Assembly: GCF_030816155.1 (NCBI RefSeq)
Contig: NZ_JAUSXR010000001.1
Span: 2,790,001-2,854,000 of the forward strand
Reading direction: 5' to 3'
Length of the DNA: 64,000 bases
Origin: Arthrobacter woluwensis
GTDB lineage: Bacteria; Actinomycetota; Actinomycetes; Actinomycetales; Micrococcaceae
Shown here in pieces: positions 33,797 to 41,880 of the stretch. A program made the position numbers and the translations under genes. Within the stretch, counting starts at the first letter, position 1; each line of letters begins with the position of its first letter. The notes under the pieces were generated by a model. The model searched no databases. It was not told the origin of the DNA and saw only the letters and a program-made list of their open reading frames with translations.

Positions 33797-34749
33797 GCAT
33801 CACGGTTTCTCAGGTCAACAAGAACTTCGGGGACTTCGTCGCCCTGCAGGACATCAACCTGGACATCCCCACCGGTCAGCTGACCGCCCTCCTCGGCCCG
33901 TCCGGCGGCGGCAAGTCCACCCTGCTGCGGATCATCGCCGGGCTGGAGAACGCCGACTCGGGGAGCATCACCATCAGCGGTCAGGAGGCCACGCATCTGC
34001 CGGCGCAGAAGCGCAATGTGGGCTTCGTGTTCCAGCACTACGCGGCGTTCAAGCACATGACGGTGGCGAAGAACATCGCGTTCGGGCTGGAGATCCGCAA
34101 GCTGCCCAAGGCACGCATCAAGGAGAAGGTGGACTCGCTCCTGGAGCTCGTCCACCTGACACAGTTCGCGAACCGGCTCCCGGCACAGCTCTCGGGCGGA
34201 CAGCGGCAGCGCATGGCGCTGGCCCGCGCGCTGGCGATCGAGCCCAGCGTGCTGCTGCTGGACGAGCCGTTCGGCGCGCTCGACGCGAAGGTCCGCAAGG
34301 AGCTCCGGGACTGGCTGCGGCGCCTGCACGACGAGGTCCATGTGACCACCCTCTTCGTCACCCACGACCAGGAGGAGGCCCTCGAAGTGGCGGACAACAT
34401 CGTGGTCATCAACCACGGCCGCGTGGAGCAGGTCGGCACGCCGGATGAGCTCTACGACGAGCCGGCCAACGACTTCGTCCTCGGGTTCCTGGGCCCCGTG
34501 ACGGAGTTCCACGGACGGCTGGTCCGGCCGCATGATCTGGAGATCTTCACGTCCGAGACTCCGGGCGCCACGGCCGGCCGGATCGTCCGGAGCACCCGGG
34601 TGGGGTTCGAGGTGCGCCTCGAAGTGCAGCTGTTCGCGGCTCCCGACGGCCCCTCGGTGAACGTGGTGGTGACCCGAGGCGAGGCCCGTTCCCTGGGTCT
34701 GGCCGTCGGCGACACGGTGTTCCTGGGACTCCAGGCCGCCCTCGTCTGA
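33793..34749 (+). CDS. cysA: Sulfate ABC transporter ATP-binding protein CysA
   Basis: A 318-residue ABC ATPase. Walker A is GPSGGGKST (about residues 37-45), the Q-loop is [12 protein letters not shown], the signature [15 protein letters not shown], Walker [15 protein letters not shown] and the switch His [10 protein letters not shown]. The C-terminal part (VRPHDLEIF onward) is a shortened TOBE-like regulatory region. It powers the CysTW channel. The ATG overlaps the cysW stop (ATGA). A long hairpin at 34771-34840 ends the operon. Confidence 0.93.
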   Translation: MSITVSQVNKNFGDFVALQDINLDIPTGQLTALLGPSGGGKSTLLRIIAGLENADSGSITISGQEATHLPAQKRNVGFVFQHYAAFKHMTVAKNIAFGLEIRKLPKARIKEKVDSLLELVHLTQFANRLPAQLSGGQRQRMALARALAIEPSVLLLDEPFGALDAKVRKELRDWLRRLHDEVHVTTLFVTHDQEEALEVADNIVVINHGRVEQVGTPDELYDEPANDFVLGFLGPVTEFHGRLVRPHDLEIFTSETPGATAGRIVRSTRVGFEVRLEVQLFAAPDGPSVNVVVTRGEARSLGLAVGDTVFLGLQAALV

Positions 34750-34770
34750 CCCGCCCCGTCGTCTCAACCC

Positions 34771-34840
34771 ATCGACTGCTCCGTAGGATGCCGTTTTTCC
34801 CGGATTTCCGCCGGAAACGGCATCCTCTGGAGCAGTCGAT
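34771..34840. terminator. Long two-stage hairpin between cysA and the ArsR-type gene
   Basis: ATCGACTGCTCC pairs with GGAGCAGTCGAT, then a 3-nt internal loop, then GGATGCCGTTT pairs with AAACGGCATCC, with an 18-nt apical region. It is a bidirectional terminator position between convergent genes. It is far longer than needed for termination and resembles the other repetitive palindromes in layout. Confidence 0.7.
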
Positions 34841-34852
34841 CAGGAGATGGGC

Positions 34853-35356
34853 CTACTTCTTGCGGCCCAGCTTGGGGAGGTTCGCGAACACCTCTGCCGC
34901 GCGGGTGGCGGCGCGGCTCGCCGCACGGCCGAGCTGCTGGCCCGTGTTGGCCACGGCCCCCGCTTCCAGTCCCGCGAGTTCGGCATGGTCGGCGTCCGGC
35001 TGGACGAACGCCGCTGCAGCGGGCTGCAGTGCAGGAGCCGACGACGCCGGCACGCGGCTTCCGGGAGCCGGCGCAGTCTGCGGCCGGACGGGTCGCGGTG
35101 GCGTCAGGCCGCCGAGCCACTCCTGCACCGCGCGCAGGGGTTCCCGCTCGAGGGAGTAATAGCGCTTCTGGCCCTGGGCGCGCATGGTCACGAGACCGGC
35201 TTCCCGCAGGACGCGGAGATGCTTGGAGACCGTGGGCTGGCTCGCCTGGAGATCCGCCACGAGCTCGCCGACGGCTTTGTCGCCGGAACGGAGCGCGGAC
35301 AGGATCTCCCGCCGCGTCGGCTCGGCAATGACCGCGAAGATGTCGTCAACCACCAT
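34853..35356 (-). CDS. ArsR-family winged-helix regulator with Ala/Pro-rich tail
   Basis: A 167-residue protein. The N-terminal about 80 residues are a standard ArsR/HTH domain (FAVIAEPTRREILSALRSGD, then QASQPTVSKHLRVLREAGLV, then KRYYSLEREPLRAV). No metal-binding Cys pair is seen. The C-terminal half is unusual: a Pro/Ala-rich linker, then a helical Ala/Arg segment (RAASRAATRAAEVFANL) ending KLGRKK. The tail may mediate contacts with DNA or partners. The start ATG has TAGGGT ending 7 nt upstream (leaderless). Target unknown. Confidence 0.8.
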   Translation of the reverse strand: MVVDDIFAVIAEPTRREILSALRSGDKAVGELVADLQASQPTVSKHLRVLREAGLVTMRAQGQKRYYSLEREPLRAVQEWLGGLTPPRPVRPQTAPAPGSRVPASSAPALQPAAAAFVQPDADHAELAGLEAGAVANTGQQLGRAASRAATRAAEVFANLPKLGRKK

Positions 35357-35470
35357 GTTTCTTACCCTAGCGACATATATCGCCGAAGGCATCCTTGTGC
35401 CGTCATGAGTCGTGCGGCCTTGACCTGTGGGCGCGCGGCCTCCGGGGCCGTGGCGTGCGCGACAGGGCCT

Positions 35471-36736
35471 TCAGTCGAACCAGGGGTCGAGCCCGAAGAG
35501 CGGGAAGACCTCTTTGCGGGTGGCCATGATCGCCCGGTCCACGGCGTTGGACGGGTCGTACCCGGTCTCCCAGGACCGCCACCAGATGTCCTCGCCGTCG
35601 CCCATGAAGCGCGGGGCCTCCACGCCGAAGTCCCGTTCCACACGCTCGATCCAGCGTTCCGGCACGGGGGTGCTCACCGGCAGGGAGCGGCCACTGGCGA
35701 TGGCCACCAGATGGGTCCAGGACCGCGGCACCACGGAGCACACCTCGTAGCCTCCGCCACCCGTGGCGATCCAGCGGTCCGCGCAATGACGCTGTGCCAG
35801 GGAGGCCACGGAGTTCATGGCCTCGCGCTGTCCGTCCACCGTGACGCGGAGATTGCTGAGGGGATCGTCCCGGTGCGAGTCCGCCCCGTGCTGGCTCACG
35901 ATCACCTCAGGCGCGAATTCCCGCACCACCGCCGGAACCACCGAATGGAACGCGCGCAACCAGCCGGCGTCGTCCGTTCCGGCCGGCAGGGCGATGTTCA
36001 CGGCGCTGCCCATCGCCTCCGGGCCGCCCGTCTCTCCGGGGAAACCGGTGCCGGGGAAGAGGGTCTGGCCGGATTCGTGGAGGGAGATGGTCAGGACCCT
36101 CGGGTCGTTCCAGAAGATGCTCTGGGTGCCGTCTCCGTGATGGGCGTCGACGTCGATGTAGGCCACGCGCCGCACTCCCCCGTCGAGGAGCCGCGTGATC
36201 GCGAGGGCCGCGTCGTTGTAGATGGAGAATCCGCTGGCACGGTCCCGGGCCGCATGATGCATGCCTCCGCCGAAATTCACCGCGCGGACGGCCTCCCCGG
36301 AAAGTATGCGGTCCGCGGCAAGCAATGAAGCACCCGCCAGGCGGGCGGCTGCCTCGTGCATGCCCGAGAAGGCGGGGTCGTCCTCGGTCCCCAGACCCAG
36401 CAGGGGCAACGGGCTGGCAGGATCCTTCGAGACCTGGCGGACCGCCTCCACGTACGCGGGGTCATGGACCCGCTCCAGCTCGGCATCCGAGGCGATCTCC
36501 GGGGCCAGCACCGTCACCTGAGGCCGGTACAGCACCCCGAGGTCCTGGGCGAGCTGGGCGGTCAGCTCAAGCCGCGCGGGGGCCATGGGGTGGGTGGGGC
36601 CGAAGTCATAGGCCGTCATGGCCGGGTCCCAGACCACCGTGGTCAGCGGCATGTCATGATTCACCGCACTCCGTGGCACTGCCGTGGAGTGGACAGGAGA
36701 AGACGGCGCCGGTGCTGCTTCATGGGACTGAGACAT
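35471..36736 (-). CDS. acuC: Acetoin utilization AcuC / histone deacetylase-family protein
   Basis: A 421-residue zinc-dependent deacetylase of class I HDAC fold. Zn and catalytic elements are NFGGGMHHAARDRASGF, DVDAHHGDGTQ (Asp, His) and ATGGGGYE with the late Asp/Tyr region; DPAYVEAVR lies before. In Bacillus, AcuC deacetylates acetyl-CoA synthetase; here the substrate may equally be another acetyl-lysine protein. The start at 36736 is supported by TAGCCT ending 7 nt upstream; MPLTTVVWDP at 36652 is an alternative that drops a low-complexity N-terminus. Confidence 0.85.
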   Translation of the reverse strand: MSQSHEAAPAPSSPVHSTAVPRSAVNHDMPLTTVVWDPAMTAYDFGPTHPMAPARLELTAQLAQDLGVLYRPQVTVLAPEIASDAELERVHDPAYVEAVRQVSKDPASPLPLLGLGTEDDPAFSGMHEAAARLAGASLLAADRILSGEAVRAVNFGGGMHHAARDRASGFSIYNDAALAITRLLDGGVRRVAYIDVDAHHGDGTQSIFWNDPRVLTISLHESGQTLFPGTGFPGETGGPEAMGSAVNIALPAGTDDAGWLRAFHSVVPAVVREFAPEVIVSQHGADSHRDDPLSNLRVTVDGQREAMNSVASLAQRHCADRWIATGGGGYEVCSVVPRSWTHLVAIASGRSLPVSTPVPERWIERVERDFGVEAPRFMGDGEDIWWRSWETGYDPSNAVDRAIMATRKEVFPLFGLDPWFD

Positions 36737-36839
36737 CAAGGACAGGCTACACGTCAGCCGCACAATGGGGCCGAATGGTGGTTAACTACTGCAAGGACAA
36801 CGCGGGCCCCGGCCCAGAGCCTCAACAGAAGGACTGCTC

Positions 36840-38411
36840 ATGCCCACCTCCGGGCCCCATCACCAGCCCCCACGGCCCTCCCGGGCCGAGGGGGCTCCGA
36901 CGTCGGGCGGACGCGCCACAGGGAAGGCCCGCCGCGGCGTCGCGCCGGCCGCTCCGGGCGGCCGGACGCTGCGAGGCGATCCCGGCATGGACGCCCCGTT
37001 CGCCGAGCCCCTCACCGGCTGGCAGCCCCCTCAGGAGCCCGGAAGGTTCGGTGCCTTCACGGCGGTGCGCGACTTCGTCGACCGGCTGGCCAACTCCTCG
37101 CCCGCCCGCCTCGCGCTCGTGGCCTTCAGCTCGGTCATCCTGCTCTTCACCTTCCTGCTCTCGCTGCCGATGGCCTCCAGCAGCGGACAGGTCACCCCGC
37201 TGCACCAGGCCCTGTTCACCGCGGTCTCGGCGGTCTGCGTCACCGGCCTGACGGTGGTCTCGACCGCCACGCACTGGACGTTCTTCGGACAGTTCGTGAT
37301 CATGATCGGCATCTTCGTCGGCGGGCTCGGCACGCTGACCCTCGCCTCCCTCCTCGCCCTCATGGTCAGCAAGAAGCTCGGCGTGCGCGGCAAGCTCATC
37401 GCCCAGGAGGCCATGAACAACGCCGGCAGGCTCGGCGAGGTCGGCACCCTGCTCCGGGTGGTCATCATGACGTCCATGGTGATCGAAGGCGCGCTGGCCC
37501 TCGCCCTCATCCCGCGCTTCTGGACGCTCGGCGAGAGCTTCTGGACGGGCATCTGGCATGGGGTGTTCTACTCGATCTCCGCGTTCAACAACGCCGGATT
37601 CACCCCGCATTCGGATGGGATCGTGCCCTATGAGACGGATCTGTGGATCCTGATCCCCCTCATGCTGGGCGTGTTCCTGGGTTCCCTGGGCTTCCCCGTG
37701 GTGATGGTCCTGCAGCAGAACGGCCTGAACTGGCGCAAATGGAACCTCCACACGAAACTCACCATCCAGGTGTCCCTCATCCTCCTGGTGGTCGGCAGCC
37801 TGCTCTGGGCGCTCATGGAGTGGGACAACCCCCGCACCATCGGCAGCATGGGGGTCGGGGACAAGGTCATCCACTCCGTGTTCGCCTCGGTGATGACCCG
37901 TTCGGGCGGGTTCAACCTGGTGGATCAGAACCATCTGGACTCCACCACCATGCTCCTGACCGATGCGCTGATGTTCGCCGGCGGCGGCTCGGCGTCGACG
38001 GCCGGCGGCATCAAGGTCACCACGATCGCCGTGATGTTCCTGGCCATCCGGGCCGAGGCCCGAGGTGACGCGGACGTGAAGGTCTACGGCCGGACCATCC
38101 CCCAGGGCACCATGCGGGTGGCCATCTCGGTGATCGTCATGGGCGCGACCTTCGTCTCGGTCGCCGCGTTCTCCCTGCTCGCCATCAGCGGCGCCAGCCT
38201 GGACCGGGTGCTCTTCGAAACCATCTCAGCCTTCGCCACCGTGGGGCTGAGCACCAACCTCAGTGCTGAACTGCCGCCCGCGGGCGTATATGTTTTGAGT
38301 GCTCTGATGTTCGCCGGACGCGTCGGCACGGTCACCCTGGCCGCGGCGCTGGCGATCCGGCAGCGGAGCCAGCTGTACCACTTCCCGGAAGAGAGGCCGA
38401 TCATTGGCTAA
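36840..38411 (+). CDS. TrkH/KtrB-type potassium uptake channel subunit
   Basis: A 523-residue membrane protein. About 85 hydrophilic residues at the N-terminus are followed by four M1-P-M2 repeats. The selectivity-filter loops contain the conserved Gly: SAVCVTGLTVV, SAFNNAGFTPHS, VMTRSGGFNLV and SAFATVGLSTNL. This is the pore of a Ktr/Trk K+ uptake system, gated by the RCK protein encoded next. AAGGA precedes the ATG. The long N-terminal tail is longer than in typical KtrB. Confidence 0.9.
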   Translation: MPTSGPHHQPPRPSRAEGAPTSGGRATGKARRGVAPAAPGGRTLRGDPGMDAPFAEPLTGWQPPQEPGRFGAFTAVRDFVDRLANSSPARLALVAFSSVILLFTFLLSLPMASSSGQVTPLHQALFTAVSAVCVTGLTVVSTATHWTFFGQFVIMIGIFVGGLGTLTLASLLALMVSKKLGVRGKLIAQEAMNNAGRLGEVGTLLRVVIMTSMVIEGALALALIPRFWTLGESFWTGIWHGVFYSISAFNNAGFTPHSDGIVPYETDLWILIPLMLGVFLGSLGFPVVMVLQQNGLNWRKWNLHTKLTIQVSLILLVVGSLLWALMEWDNPRTIGSMGVGDKVIHSVFASVMTRSGGFNLVDQNHLDSTTMLLTDALMFAGGGSASTAGGIKVTTIAVMFLAIRAEARGDADVKVYGRTIPQGTMRVAISVIVMGATFVSVAAFSLLAISGASLDRVLFETISAFATVGLSTNLSAELPPAGVYVLSALMFAGRVGTVTLAAALAIRQRSQLYHFPEERPIIG

Positions 38412-39090
38412 GAACCAGGGCGCCACGAACCGCCCCTCCCCCAACGCGCCGGTCCTCGTGATCGGGCTGGGCCGTTTCGGCGCCGCGACGGCCGAGCAAC
38501 TGGTCAAACAGGGCCGCGAGGTCCTGGCGATCGAGCGCGACCGCACCCTGGTCCAGAAGTGGGCCCCGGTCCTGACCCACGTGGTCGAGGCCGACGCCAC
38601 GAACATGGATGCTCTGCGGCAGCTGGGCGCACAGGAGTTCTCCTCCGCCGTGGTGGGAGTGGGCACGTCCATCGAGTCGAGCGTGCTCATCACCGTGAAC
38701 CTGGTGGACCTCGGCATCGAACACCTGTGGGTCAAGGCCATCACGCCGTCGCACGGCAAGATCCTCACCCGCATCGGCGCGAACCACGTCATCTATCCGG
38801 AGGCCGACGCCGGCGTCCGCGCGGCGCACCTGGTCTCCGGCCGTCTGCTCGACTTCATCGAGTTCGACGACGACTTCGCCATCGTCAAGATGTACCCGCC
38901 CAAGGAGACCGTCGGTTTCACCCTGGAGGAGTCCAAGGTCCGCTCCAAGTACGGCGTGACCGTGGTCGGCGTGAAGTCCCCCGGCGAGGACTTCACCTAC
39001 GCGCGGCCGGACACCAAGGTCTCCAGCCACGACATGCTGATCGTCTCAGGCCACGTCGATCTCCTGGAGCGTTTCGCGGCACGCCCCTGA
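38404..39090 (+). CDS. TrkA/KtrA RCK regulatory subunit of K+ uptake
   Basis: A 228-residue cytoplasmic ring protein. RCK_N has the nucleotide motif VLVIGLGRFGAATAEQLVKQ (about residues 17-36) and the acidic residue in AIERDRTL; RCK_C follows (EESKVRSKYGVTVVGVK, about 170-186). It binds ATP/ADP or NAD(H) and gates the TrkH-type pore. It starts at TTG, overlapping the channel stop by 8 nt, with GAGAGG upstream. The uncommon TTG start may lower its translation relative to the pore. Confidence 0.88.
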   Translation: MAKNQGATNRPSPNAPVLVIGLGRFGAATAEQLVKQGREVLAIERDRTLVQKWAPVLTHVVEADATNMDALRQLGAQEFSSAVVGVGTSIESSVLITVNLVDLGIEHLWVKAITPSHGKILTRIGANHVIYPEADAGVRAAHLVSGRLLDFIEFDDDFAIVKMYPPKETVGFTLEESKVRSKYGVTVVGVKSPGEDFTYARPDTKVSSHDMLIVSGHVDLLERFAARP

Positions 39091-39114
39091 GACTCTCTCC
39101 TTCGGCCACCGGCA

Positions 39115-39175
39115 CGCGAGGTCACAGTTGAGGCCCGGAAAACCATGTTTTCCGGGCCTCAACTGTGACTTCGCG
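39115..39175. terminator. Very long hairpin between trkA and proC
   Basis: A perfect 22-bp stem (39121-39142 with 39148-39169) and a CCATG loop are extended by six outer pairs to about 28 bp. The stem carries AAAA/TTTT near the loop. It sits between convergent genes, so bidirectional termination is likely, though the length is exceptional. Confidence 0.75.
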
Positions 39176-39192
39176 GGTGACGAGCGGGCGCG

Positions 39193-40020
39193 TCAGTCCA
39201 GGCTTGCGGTGATCTCCGCAGCACGGGCCGCAGCGGCGCGCGCACCGGCGGCGATGATCGCGGGAATGCCCTTCTCATCGAAGGTGGCGATGGCGCGTTC
39301 CGTCGTGCCGTTGGGGCTCGTGACGGCCTTGCGCAGCGCCGCGGCGTCGGCGCCCTCTTCGCCCAGCATCAGGCCCGCTCCCGCGACCGTCTCGCGAGCC
39401 AGGAGGGCGGACAGCTCGGGATCCAGCCCCAGTTCGACGCCGGCGGCGGCCATGGCCTCGGCCAGGTAGAAGGCGTAGGCGGGTCCGGAGCCGCTGACGG
39501 CGGACAGGGCGTCCACCTGCTCCTCCGGGATCTCGACGACGGTCCCCACCGTTTCGAACAGCTCCCGGACCGTGGCGAGCTGGTCAGCACTGGTGCTGGT
39601 GCCTCCGGACACCGAGATGACGCCCTTGCCCAGACGCGCGGGCGTGTTGGGCATGGTGCGGATGACGGGCTGACCGGCCGGCAGAGCCGCTTCCAGCTGC
39701 GCGATGGACACGGCCGCGGCCACACTCACCACGACGGTCTCCGGTGCGAGCACCGGGGCGATCTCCCGGGCGAGCGCGGCGATCCCCACCGGCTTGACCC
39801 CCAGGATCACGACGGCGGCGTCCCGCACGGCTTCACGGTTCGCCTCCGGGTCCTCGGAGCCCGCGATGGCCACCACCCCGTGGCGCTCCGCGAGTTCCGC
39901 GGCCCGTTCGGCGCGACGCACCGTGGCGACGATGTCGCTGGGCTCAGAGCCTGCGGCGATCATGCCGGACAGGATGGCTTCGTTCATGGATCCACAACCG
40001 AGGAAGGCGATTCTGCTCAT
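39193..40020 (-). CDS. proC: Pyrroline-5-carboxylate reductase ProC
   Basis: A 275-residue enzyme for the last step of proline synthesis. The Rossmann motif is IAFLGCGSMNEAILSGMI (residues 4-21). VILGVKPVGI, VIRTMPNTPARLGKG and the dimer/active-site region ALSAVSGSGPAYAFYLAEAM with VAGAGLML follow. The start is MSRIAFLG, the standard N-terminus; CAAGAT ends 6 nt before it, possibly a leaderless promoter. Mycobacteria keep proC next to the HTH and bS22 genes; here the two are separated by about 9 kb. Confidence 0.95.
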   Translation of the reverse strand: MSRIAFLGCGSMNEAILSGMIAAGSEPSDIVATVRRAERAAELAERHGVVAIAGSEDPEANREAVRDAAVVILGVKPVGIAALAREIAPVLAPETVVVSVAAAVSIAQLEAALPAGQPVIRTMPNTPARLGKGVISVSGGTSTSADQLATVRELFETVGTVVEIPEEQVDALSAVSGSGPAYAFYLAEAMAAAGVELGLDPELSALLARETVAGAGLMLGEEGADAAALRKAVTSPNGTTERAIATFDEKGIPAIIAAGARAAAARAAEITASLD

Positions 40021-40311
40021 GTCCCCATCTTGGCACGGAGCGTCCAAGGGGCACGAGGCTCGTGACAGCAAGGGGTCGAGGGGTCGAGCGCCTGAGCAAG
40101 CTGGGGGGGTTGGTTTGAGCACCGGGCCTGAACACGAGGCCGGCCACATTGAGTGCCAGCACCGGGCCCGACCACACGGGGGCCGAGCGTGGCGTGGCAC
40201 GCCGGTCAGGCCAAGCGATCCGACCACATCTTGAGACGCAGGTCACCGACCGTTTTCCCGATTCCCAGGCTATGCACGGGTTCGGTGAAGCCTCTTCACA
40301 ACTTGCCTTCC

Positions 40312-40436
40312 TAGAGTAGTAACTACCTCAAAGGGTGCGAGTGAATCTGCGGATGCGAAAGCGTCCGCACGGAAGTCGGTAGCTGTTCGGGTTTTCCCCC
40401 TGATCCCCCGTTCAGCTGCCGGCTTTCGGTCTTTAA
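40312..40436 (+). ncRNA. Candidate small RNA A with C-rich hairpin loop
   Basis: The 5' block TAGAGTAGTAACTACCTCA is followed by GGTGCGAGTGA (40334-40344). Then comes a perfect 9-bp hairpin with a GAAA tetraloop (40348-40369), then a 16-bp stem (40370-40385 with 40413-40428, three G-U pairs) whose 27-nt loop holds two C5 runs. It aligns with RNA B 277 bp downstream, including the exact 11-mer. No gene follows on this strand, so it should be a free RNA. TAGAGT at 40312 is a possible -10 (RNA start near 40325); I could not find a clear -35. Confidence 0.6.
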
Positions 40437-40588
40437 CGCCGCGTTACGCGGCCCGCCACGCCGGAGCGCCACGCGTCATCTGACATCGTGGACAAAGTAT
40501 TCCCACGTCAAACACGTGTTAAGTGAAAATCGTCGCTTTTCCCAGGGAGTTCCAAGGTAAAAACTGTTGTTTCGGGGAGCTTGAAGAG

Positions 40589-40716
40589 TAAAGTAGTTAT
40601 TGCCTCATGGAGGTGCGAGTGATGATCCAGCCCCGCAAGGGCTGGACGACGCCGGGTAGTGCAAGGAACGTTCCCCCCAAGTGTTCCTTGATCAAGCTAC
40701 CCGGCGTTCGCTCGTT
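40589..40716 (+). ncRNA. Candidate small RNA B with C6 hairpin loop
   Basis: The 5' block TAAAGTAGTTATTGCCTCA matches RNA A at 15 of 19 bases and is followed by the identical GGTGCGAGTGA (40612-40622). Hairpin 1 is an 8-bp stem (40626-40646). Hairpin 2 has an 11-bp perfect outer stem (40649-40659 with 40697-40707), an internal loop and an 8-bp inner stem (40662-40669 with 40683-40690) with the loop GTTCCCCCCAAGT. The only downstream gene is convergent, so it is free-standing. The C6 loop could pair with Shine-Dalgarno sequences. The layout recalls the actinobacterial 6C RNAs, but only one hairpin has C6. Confidence 0.6.
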
Positions 40717-40772
40717 AACGTGCAGGTTCGTCAGCGGGCCCGTGAGTAGGCCCGCCCTTCAACCGCGGGCCC

Positions 40773-40809
40773 CCGGCGGGCCGGGATCGTCACGATCCCG
40801 GCCCGCCGG
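40773..40809. terminator. Bidirectional terminator hairpin
   Basis: CCGGCGGGCCGGGATCG pairs with its exact complement around TCA, 14 nt after the DUF305 gene's stop and downstream of RNA B. It may end both transcripts. Confidence 0.7.
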
Positions 40810-40822
40810 CGACCCCGGACGG

Positions 40823-41443
40823 TCAGAGTCCGGCCAGCAGCTTCTTCATCTCGGCGATCTCCGCGGCCTGATCGGCCACGATCTTGCGGCTCAGTTCCAC
40901 GGACTTCGCATCCTTGCCGTCACGGCTCTCCGTGCGGGCCATGGTGAGCGCCCCCTCGTGATGCTTGATCATCTGCGTCAGGAAGAGCCGCGCGGCGGCC
41001 GTTCCCTGAGCGGACTTCAGCTGCTTCAGGTCCTCGGCGCTCATCATCCCCTCCATCGAGTGGCCTCCGTGATCGGCGGGATTCTCACCCCAGCCGCTGA
41101 GCCACGAGGTGAGCGTGGCGATCTCCGGACCCTGCGCCTTCTGGATCCTTCGGGCCAGGGCCGTCACCTCCGCAGGCAGCCCCTTTTTCTCCAGCACGAT
41201 CCCGCTCATCTCAAGGGCCTGCTGATGGTGCGGGATCATCATGGCGGCGAACATCGTGTCCGCGGCATTGTGGCCACCTTGAGCAGGGGTGCCGGCCGAC
41301 GACGCCGGAGCGCTGGACGCGGACATACTGTGCCCGGGCATCCCGGCCATGTCCCCGCCCGAGCCCCCGGAGCCCGTCGAGCAGGCTGAGAGCAGGAGCG
41401 CGGCGCTGAGTGCGGCCGCCGTGGTGATCAGTGTCTTCTTCAT
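40823..41443 (-). CDS. DUF305 domain lipoprotein
   Basis: A 206-residue exported protein. Signal peptide with lipobox LLSACS (Cys at about residue 21), then a Gly/Ser/Met-rich linker (DMAGMPGHSMSAS). DUF305 repeats contain the His-rich helical motifs FAAMMIPHHQQALEMS and FLTQMIKHHEGALTMA, in a ferritin-like four-helix arrangement. The Met/His content and the position as last gene of a copper operon suggest periplasmic copper binding, which is an inference. It follows the DUF6153 gene by 53 nt. Confidence 0.85.
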   Translation of the reverse strand: MKKTLITTAAALSAALLLSACSTGSGGSGGDMAGMPGHSMSASSAPASSAGTPAQGGHNAADTMFAAMMIPHHQQALEMSGIVLEKKGLPAEVTALARRIQKAQGPEIATLTSWLSGWGENPADHGGHSMEGMMSAEDLKQLKSAQGTAAARLFLTQMIKHHEGALTMARTESRDGKDAKSVELSRKIVADQAAEIAEMKKLLAGL

Positions 41444-41496
41444 GAAATGGGTCCTTCCAGTGGATTCAGGGGTCGGTCAGCGATGCCACCGGGACC

Positions 41497-41880
41497 TCAC
41501 GTTCTGCTGATGCAGAGTTCCACCAGGGACGGCGCTCCCGGACCACGAGGCGACGCCGGGACCATCAACTCCCGGAACGTCATCCCGAATCCGGCCCGCA
41601 ATTGGGCCGGAGCCACGAGCCCCGGTGCCTGGCCGCCCGGCAAGGGTACGCAGCCCGACCCCGTGCCTGCCATGGTGTGGCACGGAGCCGGGCCGTCACA
41701 CGGTGCGGTAGCCTCCGACGGCGAGCCGTCCCCGGCGTGGGGGACGGCGCCGTCGTCGTGGGCCGGCTGAGCCGCCGCATGCGAGTGGGCCGCGGCCAGC
41801 GGAAGGCCCGCGAGCGGGTGCATGCCCAGGAGCCCCGCCACCACGCCGAGGACGAGCAGCAGCCGCTTCAGCACGGTCAT
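41497..41880 (-). CDS. DUF6153 family small exported protein
   Basis: A 127-residue protein. An N-terminal hydrophobic segment (LKRLLLVLGVVAGLLGMHPLAG) is a signal peptide or anchor, followed by a His/Cys-rich mature part (AHSHAAAQPAHDD, ATAPCDGPAPCHTMAG, SGCVPLP) and a C-terminal GAPSLVELCISRT. This fits the DUF6153 family, which I recall next to copper-transport genes. The His and Cys residues could bind metal. The ATG overlaps the ATPase stop (ATGA), so it is coupled to copper export. Confidence 0.7.
   Translation of the reverse strand: MTVLKRLLLVLGVVAGLLGMHPLAGLPLAAAHSHAAAQPAHDDGAVPHAGDGSPSEATAPCDGPAPCHTMAGTGSGCVPLPGGQAPGLVAPAQLRAGFGMTFRELMVPASPRGPGAPSLVELCISRT

Noticed and set aside
40284..40299. 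GGTGAA-GCCTC-TTCACA as a Rex operator upstream of RNA A
   Set aside because: Spacing between half-sites is five, not the four of Rex sites, and the first half-site has a G instead of T. It could still be an operator of another kind.
40348..40708. Riboswitch interpretation of the structured region
   Set aside because: No gene follows in the sense direction, and I could not match the conserved cores of known riboswitch classes.
40607..41389. 260-codon plus-strand frame starting inside RNA B
   Set aside because: Most of it is antisense to the DUF305 lipoprotein gene, and its start lies in the structured RNA region with no family match.
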